Shown here in pieces: positions 1 through 5,035 of a stretch of 17,273 bases of DNA. Origin of the DNA: Faecalitalea sp. UBA4312. Its GTDB lineage: Bacteria > Bacillota_I > Bacilli_A > Erysipelotrichales > Erysipelotrichaceae. The stretch lies in the NCBI GenBank assembly GCA_002394635.1, contig DGUK01000085.1, positions 1-17,273 on the forward strand. The letters are read 5' to 3'. The notes under the pieces are model-generated. The model did no database searches, had not been told where the DNA came from, and saw only the letters and a list, made by a program, of their open reading frames with translations. Numbering within the stretch: position 1 is the first letter of the stretch; every line of letters starts with the position of its first letter. The position numbers were made by a program, and so were the translations under genes.

Positions 1-56
1 AGAGCAACTGACTCTTAATCAGTGGGTCTAGGGTTCGAATCCCTAGGGGTCCACCA
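1..56 (+). tRNA. tRNA-Lys (anticodon CTT), 5' end outside the window
   Basis: Seen: the window opens inside a tRNA gene. The anticodon arm has a 5-bp stem (ACTGA/TCAGT) around the loop CTCTTAA, giving anticodon CTT for lysine. The T arm (TAGGG-TTCGAAT-CCCTA) is followed by the acceptor 3' strand GGGGTCC, discriminator A and an encoded CCA at 54-56. The acceptor 5' strand and most of the D arm lie before base 1. tRNA-Lys genes are common integration targets, and the decayed DNA that follows fits that history. Confidence 0.93.
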
Positions 57-66
57 TTTGAAATGA

Positions 67-92
67 AGCCTTTCTTGAAAGGCTCTTTTTTT
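67..92 (+). terminator. Rho-independent terminator after tRNA-Lys
   Basis: Hairpin GCCTTT-CTTG-AAAGGC (68-83) followed by TC and a run of seven T. It lies 11 bases past the tRNA CCA end and so ends the tRNA transcript. Confidence 0.8.
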
Positions 93-96
93 ATCT

Positions 97-114
97 GTGC
101 AACAATCGTGCAAC
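97..114. repeat. GTGCAAC direct repeat pair, possible integrase arm sites
   Basis: Two copies of GTGCAAC at 97-103 and 108-114, start to start 11 bases, about one helical turn. The second copy sits inside the imperfect palindrome AATCG-TGCAA-CGATT. Short repeats of this kind often lie between an integrase gene and the attachment site of tRNA-targeting elements. No integrase remains here, so that role is inference. Confidence 0.35.
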
Positions 115-190
115 GATTTTGTTTTGTTAGCGCATTTATCACCTTATCCTAAGTATCCCACAGCAGGCGAGTATAGCAATCAGTTTTCAC

Positions 191-532
191 TTGAGTGGAC
201 CTATTCTCGAGTCTACTGGATATTATTACCATTGTTACGCTCTTGCTGATCAGATACCTTGTACAGCTATGATGCTGATCGTGAATTCGGAGATACAGAA
301 TAATGGAAATAACTATCTTTCTGATTTCACACTTTCAAATATTTTTGCTTACAGTGTTGTCGTGTGCCATAACGGGGAATTATTCAGATACAGACTAACG
401 AAGAAAGAGATAGACCTTAATTGGATAGAGATACAGATGAAGTCTTTAGATTCCTATCGAGCGATGGATAATGTTGACAGTCATCTCCGAGAAGTGGATA
501 ATATTTTCAAAGCTATGGAAAGCAGGTGTTGA
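191..532 (+). CDS. Unrecognised 113-residue ORF in decayed accessory region
   Basis: I do not recognise this protein. The reading frame opens with TTG at 191, and there is no convincing ribosome site in front of it. The frame stays open upstream without a good start, so this may be the tail of a longer broken gene. The C-terminal third is charged and helical-looking (many Lys, Glu, Asp); the middle has mixed hydrophobic stretches. It is followed after 6 bases by another small ORF, as in a compact mobile-element gene cluster. The surrounding fragments suggest degenerate element DNA. It could be a non-functional remnant. Confidence 0.35.
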   Translation: MSGPILESTGYYYHCYALADQIPCTAMMLIVNSEIQNNGNNYLSDFTLSNIFAYSVVVCHNGELFRYRLTKKEIDLNWIEIQMKSLDSYRAMDNVDSHLREVDNIFKAMESRC

Positions 533-538
533 ATTAAC

Positions 539-733
539 ATGGCTAAGTTAACTTATGAGAAGATATGCGAAAAACTTGGTTTCGATCCGCTGGTTAATCC
601 GTCACCCCGGGAAGAATCTATCGAATTCGGCGCGGATGATAGACCGAGTCCCTATTCTTTTTTAACACAAGAAGAATTGTTAGTCCTGATGGATCATTAC
701 GGAAGAAAGAAAGGCTACATTAGCGCTGAATAA
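539..733 (+). CDS. Small hypothetical protein of mobile-element type (64 aa)
   Basis: A 64-residue ORF starting at ATG 539, with a weak AGGTG about 11 bases upstream and a gap of 6 bases after the previous ORF. The protein is soluble and charged, with no membrane segment or metal motif. The phrase TQEELLVLMDHY looks like an amphipathic helix. Its style (KICEKLGFDP near the N-terminus, a Pro/Ser/Asp middle) resembles short accessory proteins of clostridial phages and conjugative elements, but I cannot name a family. The stop codon lies in the loop of a hairpin with a T-run, consistent with the end of a transcript. Confidence 0.45.
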   Translation: MAKLTYEKICEKLGFDPLVNPSPREESIEFGADDRPSPYSFLTQEELLVLMDHYGRKKGYISAE

Positions 734-747
734 GCGCTTTTTATTTT
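721..747 (+). terminator. Possible terminator after the 539-733 ORF
   Basis: AGCGCT (722-727), loop GAATA, AGCGCT (733-738), then TTTTATTTT. The stem is only 6 bp but GC-rich, and the ORF stop TAA (731-733) lies in it. Confidence 0.5.
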
Positions 748-816
748 GGAGATTGGTATGGCTCAGGAAGAATTTGTACGAAGAATCAGGGCTTGTGGAT
801 AAGAGGTTCATAAACC

Positions 817-975
817 ATGAATCAGCAGAAGATTAACATTCTCGGCTCCGAATGGACTATTGTCCGAACAAACAGAGGCGAAGAGAAACGACTTGAAAAT
901 AAAGCTGTATTCTGTGATAACTCTACAAAAGAGATTGTAGTCACTAAGTATGAAAAGGATCCGGAAGACCTATGA
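817..975 (+). pseudogene. Clipped N-terminus of a mobile-element protein (peptidase-like family)
   Basis: An open frame of 52 codons from ATG 817. It begins MNQQKINILGSEWTIV and ends with EKDPEDL just before TGA at 973-975. From memory, proteins that start K-I-x-I-L-G-x-E-W in clostridial elements and phages continue after a phrase like DPxxL into a HExxH-type metallopeptidase-like domain. Here the frame stops just where that domain should begin, so only the N-terminal stub is left. No strong ribosome site precedes it. The family link is from recollected sequence style and is unproven. This supports reading 100-1200 as the wreck of an integrated element. Confidence 0.4.
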
Positions 976-987
976 GGTGGTAAAAGA

Positions 988-1122
988 ATGAGAGAGCTGA
1001 CTGTATTTGATTTCTGCGTAATACAATCAAATCGTATTAGCAGGGTGAAAAAAATTATATACCAGGATAAGCAGATGCAGGAAATGACATCATCTGTGCA
1101 GTTGTATCCGCTTTGTATCTGA
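988..1122 (+). pseudogene. Short 44-codon ORF, probably degenerate
   Basis: ATG 988 is preceded by GAGGTGG (974-980), a fair ribosome site that overlaps the stop of the previous fragment. The frame begins MRELTVFDF and runs 44 codons. It then overlaps, in another frame, a stretch coding for a Prp-like motif (1071-1190). The first part may be the N-terminus of a small element protein that later lost frame. I do not recognise it. Confidence 0.25.
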
Positions 1123-1190
1123 ATAGCATTCAAGAACGATCAGTATTTATTAATGACGATTCCATAAGTATGCTCAATCTAATCCTTTGA
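1065..1190 (+). pseudogene. Prp-like cysteine protease remnant with in-frame stop
   Basis: In the frame of base 1065 the sequence reads G-stop-ADAGNDIICAVVSALYLNSIQ, then about 18 more residues to TGA at 1188-1190. The Prp family (the protease that trims ribosomal protein L27, with paralogues in phages and elements) has a G-H-A...G-x-D-I-V-C-A-A-V-S-A-L core with His and Cys as catalytic pair. The Cys context (tgt 1095-1097) is kept, but the codon where the His should be is TAA (1068-1070). No good start remains upstream and another stop lies at about 1038-1040. It is therefore a dead copy; the host's own Prp would lie elsewhere. Confidence 0.45.
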
Positions 1191-1199
1191 GGGGCCACG
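1180..1199. repeat. Possible degraded attachment-site copy of the tRNA-Lys 3' end
   Basis: AATCCTTTGAGGGGCCACG (1181-1199) aligns with the tRNA 3' end AATCCCTAGGGGTCCACCA (38-56) with a few substitutions and small gaps. It stands about 1.1 kb downstream, at the boundary between decayed DNA and intact chromosomal genes. That is where the second attachment repeat of a tRNA-integrated element would lie. The match is imperfect and could be chance. Confidence 0.35.
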
Positions 1200-1201
1200 T
1201 T

Positions 1202-1221
1202 GAAAAAGGAGTTTTCTTTTT
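1202..1221 (+). terminator. Weak AT-rich hairpin with T-run
   Basis: GAAAA-AGGAG-TTTTC (1202-1216) followed by TTTTT. The stem is 5 bp and mostly A-T, so termination would be weak. It separates the decayed region from the esterase promoter. Confidence 0.3.
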
Positions 1222-1222
1222 A

Positions 1223-1245
1223 TTCAGGATATTTGTTATACTGAA
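1223..1245 (+). promoter_or_regulatory. Candidate -10 box inside an inverted repeat upstream of the esterase gene
   Basis: TTCAGGATA-TTTGT-TATACTGAA is an inverted repeat with 9-base arms and one mismatch. It contains a -10-like TATACT (1237-1242) at a sensible distance from ATG 1261. I see no convincing -35. A repressor bound here would block the promoter; the regulator is unknown. Confidence 0.4.
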
Positions 1246-1260
1246 CACAGGAGAAAAGGG

Positions 1261-2106
1261 ATGCTGCAATTCAGAAAGCCGGATTATGTAAAAACGGAAT
1301 ATATACGGATACCTGCACAGGGGAAACAACTACGTGTACTGGTCTGTCGACCAATCGACAGAAAAGGAAAAGCACCTGGGGTTTTGTGGATCCATGGAGG
1401 TGGCTATATGACTGGCATGCCGGAAATGGTATATATGTCCCGGGCTATTGATCTGGTTACAGCGTGTGGGGCTGTTGTCATCAGTCCGGCCTATACGTTA
1501 TCTTATAAAGCGCCTTATCCAAAAGCTTTGAATGAATGTCACAAGGTCTTACTATATATGAAAGAACAAGCTGACAGCCTGGGCATCCGTTCTGATCAAA
1601 TTATGGTCGGAGGAGAAAGTGCCGGTGGCGGGCTGTGTGCGGCATTATGTATGCTGGCTAAAGACTGTCAGTCTGTCAATATTGCGTTTCAGATGCCTTT
1701 ATATCCGATGTTGGATTGTATGAATACGGCCTCTTCCAAAGATAATCATGAAAAGATCTGGAATACACGTAGAAATCATATGGCATGGAGCATTTATTTG
1801 CGCTCATTAAAAAAGGAAACAGACATTCCATGTTATGCATCCCCGGCCCGAAGGGAAAACTATGAAGGATTACCGCCTTGTTATACATTTGTTGGGGATA
1901 TCGAACCGTTTTATGAAGAGGCCTTAACCTATATTTGCAATTTGAGAAACGCAGGTGTACCTGCTTTTGTCGATGTATACAAAGACTTTTACCATGCTTA
2001 TGATATGATGCATCCGGAAACAGAAGAAGTAAAACAAGCCAGAAAGCGGTTTATATCCGTATTCCGGCAGGCTTGCCAAACATATTGTGCTCCGCAGAAA
2101 GGATGA
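1261..2106 (+). CDS. Alpha/beta hydrolase, HSL-type esterase/lipase
   Basis: A cytoplasmic carboxylester hydrolase of the hormone-sensitive-lipase (bHSL/acetyl-hydrolase) family, 281 residues, near the usual 280-320. The oxyanion motif HGGGY is at residues 45-49. The nucleophile elbow G-E-S-A-G has Ser120, and the His of the triad is His245 (DFYHAYD). The acid should lie in VGDIEPFYEEA: the position that is normally Asp in xxDPLxDE is Glu215 here, with Asp213 two residues before it. There is no signal peptide. The start ATG 1261 has AGGAG (1249-1253) at good spacing. The next gene starts 4 bases after the stop, so the two are probably cotranscribed. Substrate unknown; short-chain acyl esters are the usual guess for the family. 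Confidence 0.88.
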   Translation: MLQFRKPDYVKTEYIRIPAQGKQLRVLVCRPIDRKGKAPGVLWIHGGGYMTGMPEMVYMSRAIDLVTACGAVVISPAYTLSYKAPYPKALNECHKVLLYMKEQADSLGIRSDQIMVGGESAGGGLCAALCMLAKDCQSVNIAFQMPLYPMLDCMNTASSKDNHEKIWNTRRNHMAWSIYLRSLKKETDIPCYASPARRENYEGLPPCYTFVGDIEPFYEEALTYICNLRNAGVPAFVDVYKDFYHAYDMMHPETEEVKQARKRFISVFRQACQTYCAPQKG

Positions 2107-2110
2107 GATT

Positions 2111-2365
2111 ATGGATCATTTAAAAAAAATATATCATTTCCTGTGGATCTTTATGATAGCGTTGCTGGGCGGGTGTACCGGTCGGGCCATTCAGAGCTAT
2201 CGTAGTTTTTATGACGATCAGCTTCTCTATGTACAGGAGGGACTATCGTGGAAACAGGCCTGGATGGAATCTATGAAAACAGGACTGATCATGTATGCAG
2301 GTATTCTGGCTGTGATTGGTATAGCATTGATTTTCATTCGAATAAAGATCAAAAAGAAACAATAA
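2111..2365 (+). CDS. Small membrane protein, possible lipoprotein, unknown function
   Basis: 84 residues from ATG 2111. I chose this start over an upstream in-frame ATG at 2087 because AAAGGA (2098-2103) is well placed for it and the longer form would overlap the esterase gene. The N-terminus (MDHLKK then a hydrophobic stretch ending LLGGC) looks like an export signal with a lipobox, Cys being residue 20 or so. A second strongly hydrophobic segment near the C-terminus (LIMYAGILAVIGIALIFI) is followed by a Lys/Arg-rich tail, suggesting a cytosolic C-terminus. The central part is polar. No family recognised. A terminator follows at 2416. Confidence 0.65.
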   Translation: MDHLKKIYHFLWIFMIALLGGCTGRAIQSYRSFYDDQLLYVQEGLSWKQAWMESMKTGLIMYAGILAVIGIALIFIRIKIKKKQ

Positions 2366-2415
2366 ATACACTCAGAAATGATACAATCCCGCTAAAGTAG
2401 ACACGTGAAATATTT

Positions 2416-2451
2416 AAATCTCACCAATCTATGAAAGGTGGGATTTTTTTT
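2416..2451 (+). terminator. Rho-independent terminator after the esterase pair
   Basis: AATCTCACC pairs with GGTGGGATT (9 bp, one T-G wobble) around an 11-base loop and is followed by a run of T. It separates the esterase unit from the metal operon. The rest of 2366-2536 shows nothing else I can support. Confidence 0.85.
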
Positions 2452-2536
2452 AAGGATTGGTTAGTAATTTCTAATTAAAATGTCGAAGAATCGATAGAAT
2501 CAGGGTAAATCAAGGGTTTGGAATACAGGAATGTAT

Positions 2537-2565
2537 TTGCATATATTAGTGTATACTAATATAAT
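2537..2565 (+). promoter_or_regulatory. SigA-type promoter of the metal ATPase/AmmeMemoRadiSam operon
   Basis: The -35 TTGCAT (2537-2542), 17-base spacer and perfect -10 TATAAT (2560-2565) give a start near 2572 and a leader of about 80 bases. Palindromes fill the spacer and cover the -10/start region, so it is a repressor-type promoter. Confidence 0.82.
2545..2560. promoter_or_regulatory. Operator palindrome 1 (in promoter spacer)
   Basis: ATTAGTGTATACTAAT is a 16-base near-palindrome (arms ATTAG/CTAAT, six bases between) lying almost wholly inside the -35/-10 spacer. It shares its arms with the next palindrome, centred 19 bases downstream. Confidence 0.75.
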
Positions 2566-2579
2566 TAGATATATCTAAT
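2564..2579. promoter_or_regulatory. Operator palindrome 2 (on -10 and start site)
   Basis: ATTAGATATATCTAAT is a perfect 16-base palindrome starting on the last two bases of the -10 box and covering the expected transcription start. A near-identical copy sits in the same position on the promoter at 11694-11722. The arms recall DtxR/MntR-type or MarR-type sites, but the regulator cannot be named from this window. Confidence 0.8.
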
Positions 2580-2651
2580 ACAAAGAGATGACAATGATAG
2601 GATCAGGGTGTTACTATCAGGGCGAAAAGATCATCAAAGGAGGATATAGAT

Positions 2652-2918
2652 ATGTCTTTTATAAGCAGTAAAGTGGCTTCCTTTGCCGGAGGCGTGTTAT
2701 TTGGTACTGTAGGTGTTTCGGTACTTGGAAGCAAGGATGCGAAAAATGTGTATACACATATTACGGCAGCCGTATTGCGTTGTCAGAAAGAAGTAATGAA
2801 CCGTGTGGATATATGCCGGGAAAATTGTAATGATATTTTAGCGGACGCCAAGGAAATCAATGAAAAACGTGCCGCTGAAAAAGAGGAAGCAACAGAAATC
2901 ATTGAAGATGCTGCCTAA
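2652..2918 (+). CDS. DUF6110-like / PacL-like small membrane protein
   Basis: 88 residues. A single glycine-rich membrane helix (about residues 8-27, SFAGGVLFGTVGVSVLG) is followed by SKDAKNVYTHITAAVLR and then a long charged helix rich in Glu, Lys and Ala ending in ADAKEINEKRAAEKEEATE. From memory this pattern matches the DUF6110 family of Bacillota, found beside heavy-metal P-type ATPases. It is also organised like mycobacterial DUF1490/PacL1, the membrane partner that gathers the zinc exporter CtpC into membrane platforms. PacL1 ends in an Asp/His metal-binding tail; here the tail is acidic without His, and the cysteines are internal. Likely role: partner or scaffold of the next-door ATPase. 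AAAGGAGGAT precedes ATG 2652. First gene of the operon. Confidence 0.78.
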   Translation: MSFISSKVASFAGGVLFGTVGVSVLGSKDAKNVYTHITAAVLRCQKEVMNRVDICRENCNDILADAKEINEKRAAEKEEATEIIEDAA

Positions 2919-2924
2919 ATAGTC

Positions 2925-2947
2925 AAACTGCCCACGGGCAGTTTTTT
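2925..2947 (+). terminator. Intra-operon terminator/attenuator between small protein and ATPase
   Basis: AAACTGCC-CACG-GGCAGTTT, an 8-bp stem with a 4-base loop, runs straight into TTTTTT. The ribosome site of the ATPase gene (AGGAGGAG from 2948) starts right after. Partial termination here would give more of the small membrane protein than of the ATPase. Confidence 0.75.
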
Positions 2948-2960
2948 AGGAGGAGAATGT

Positions 2961-5033
2961 ATGAAATGTCAAATATTACATGAATCCAGAGGACGTATGC
3001 GGGTGTATCTGTTTCAAAACGGGATGAGCTTGGCGCAAGCCGATATGCTGGAAACCGCTTTGTGTGAAAAAGAAGGCATCGTTCGTGTACAGGTCTATGA
3101 CCGGACATGCGATGCGATCATTTATTATAAAGGAAACAGGGAGAATGTCATCGACGCTTTGCGTCATTTCCGTTATGAGGGACTGGAAGTGAAACCGACT
3201 GTGACCGGCCGGGAACTGAACCGGCAGTACCAGAATAAACTGGTACGAATGGTCGTTACTAGGGGATTGCGGAAATGCTTTGTCCCGATGCCGATCCGCC
3301 ATATCCTTGCCTGTATCCGGGCATGGCACTTTATTAAAGAAGGTATTGCCTGTCTTTTAAAAGGGAAGATCGAAGTGGCGCTTCTGGACGCGACAGCCAT
3401 TACGGTATCGTTGTTGCGCCAGGATATGAAGACAGCCTCTTCCATCATGTTCCTGCTTCGTATCGGGGAAACCTTGGAAGAATGGACCCATAAAAAGTCC
3501 GTGGATGATCTGGCCCGGATCATGTCATTGAATATTGATCAGGTCTGGGTGGAAGAAAACGGACAGGAATGTCTGATGCCGATCGATCAGGTAAAGGTCG
3601 GAGATATCGTCGTGATCCGTACCGGTCATGTCATTCCGCTGGATGGGGAAGTGATTTCCTGTGATGCGGCAGTCAACCAGGCATCGATGACCGGCGAACC
3701 GATTTCCATTCATAAATCCGAAGGAGCGTATGTTTATGCGGGCACTGTGGTCGAACAAGGGCAGTGCCGTGTCCGGGTAAAGAAGGAAATGGGCGAAGGC
3801 CAGTATGACAGGATCATCAAAATGATCGAGGATTCCGAAAAACTCAAGAGCGCGGCCGAAGACCGTGCCAGCCACCTGGCCGATCAGCTGGTTCCTTACA
3901 GCCTTGGCGGCACCTTACTGACGTATCTGATCACACGGGATCCGACTCGGGCCCTGGCGTTTCTGATGGTGGATTTTTCATGTGCCTTAAAGCTGGCGAT
4001 GCCGATCAGTGTGCTAAGCGCCATGAAGGAATGCGCCGACCACGATATGACGGTCAAGGGCGGTCGGTTTATGGAAATGGTGGCGGAGGCCGATACGATC
4101 GTTTTCGATAAGACCGGTACGCTGACGTATGCCAATCCGAAGGTACGACAGGTCATTCCTTTCAACGGAAACAGTGAACAGGAATCATTGCGCCTGGCGG
4201 CTTGTCTGGAGGAGCATTATCCGCATTCCATTGCCAACGCGGTCGTGGAAGAAGCCAAACGAAGAGGCCTGGATCATGAGGAAAAACATTCCAAGGTCGA
4301 ATATGTGATTGCTCATGGTATTGCCAGCTCCATTGATGGAAAAAAGGCCATTATCGGAAGCTATCACTTTGTGTTTGAAGATGAAAAATGTGTTGTACCT
4401 GAACAAGAAAAGGATAAATTCGATCATCTTCCCCAAGATTGTTCGTTATTATATATGGCCATTGGCGGTGTTTTGGCTGCAGTCATCTGCATTGATGATC
4501 CGGTGCGTCCAGAAGCTGCGGATGTGATAAAAACGTTGCATGAAATCGGCTTTTCCAAAATTGTCATGATGACCGGAGACAATGAAGCGGCCGCTCGTTC
4601 CATTGCCCGTCAAGTGGGCGTGGATGAGTACCATGCCGGGGTTCTTCCGGAGGATAAAGCGTTATTTGTACAAAAGGAAAAAGAACAAGGAAAGACCGTG
4701 ATGATGATTGGGGATGGAATCAACGATTCACCGGCTTTGTCGGAAGCCGATGTCGGTATTGCGATTTCCACAGGTGCTGCGATAGCCAGAGAAATATCTG
4801 ATATAATGATAACAACAGAGGATCTGGTGGCTCTGGTACAGCTAAAGCGCCTAAGCGATGCCTTAATGAAACGGATCGATGAAAACTATCGCTTTATTAT
4901 CGGCTTTAACTCTTTGTTGATCTTATCCGGCGTAGCAGGGATCTTACAGCCGACCACCTCGGCTTTACTGCATAATATATCCACGATTGCGATTGGCTTA
5001 AGGAGCACCACAAACCTCATAAAGGAGGCATAG
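2961..5033 (+). CDS. Heavy-metal P1B-type ATPase (CtpC-like), atypical transport motif
   Basis: A 690-residue membrane pump that uses ATP to export a metal ion. Residues 1-80 form a degenerate HMA-like domain without CxxC. Membrane segments lie around 103-165, 311-355 and 641-685. Family motifs: actuator TGE at 244-246, phosphorylation D383 in DKTGTLT, nucleotide-domain EHYPHS (418-423) in place of the usual HP, TGD at 538-540, hinge GDGIND at 584-589, and a terminal helix HNISTIAIGL. The transport-helix motif that is CPC, CPH or SPC in better-known pumps reads F-S-C-A-L-K-L-A-M-P (339-348), keeping a single Cys341. This, and the PacL-like gene just before it, point to a CtpC-like subgroup; zinc, manganese or another divalent metal is likely, but the ion cannot be read from the sequence. 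The start ATG 2961 has AGGAGGAG. The next gene begins 2 bases after the stop. Confidence 0.9.
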   Translation: MKCQILHESRGRMRVYLFQNGMSLAQADMLETALCEKEGIVRVQVYDRTCDAIIYYKGNRENVIDALRHFRYEGLEVKPTVTGRELNRQYQNKLVRMVVTRGLRKCFVPMPIRHILACIRAWHFIKEGIACLLKGKIEVALLDATAITVSLLRQDMKTASSIMFLLRIGETLEEWTHKKSVDDLARIMSLNIDQVWVEENGQECLMPIDQVKVGDIVVIRTGHVIPLDGEVISCDAAVNQASMTGEPISIHKSEGAYVYAGTVVEQGQCRVRVKKEMGEGQYDRIIKMIEDSEKLKSAAEDRASHLADQLVPYSLGGTLLTYLITRDPTRALAFLMVDFSCALKLAMPISVLSAMKECADHDMTVKGGRFMEMVAEADTIVFDKTGTLTYANPKVRQVIPFNGNSEQESLRLAACLEEHYPHSIANAVVEEAKRRGLDHEEKHSKVEYVIAHGIASSIDGKKAIIGSYHFVFEDEKCVVPEQEKDKFDHLPQDCSLLYMAIGGVLAAVICIDDPVRPEAADVIKTLHEIGFSKIVMMTGDNEAAARSIARQVGVDEYHAGVLPEDKALFVQKEKEQGKTVMMIGDGINDSPALSEADVGIAISTGAAIAREISDIMITTEDLVALVQLKRLSDALMKRIDENYRFIIGFNSLLILSGVAGILQPTTSALLHNISTIAIGLRSTTNLIKEA

Positions 5034-5035
5034 AT

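Noticed and set aside
2588..2671. Possible 27-codon upstream ORF in the leader of the metal operon
   Set aside because: No ribosome site, and it runs through the strong ribosome site and start of the next gene; it carries no cysteine- or histidine-rich run that would suggest a leader peptide sensor.
3173..4165. Several antisense open frames of 80-120 codons across the ATPase gene
   Set aside because: They lie opposite a clearly coding gene, have no family motifs or ribosome sites, and are expected by-products of its codon use.
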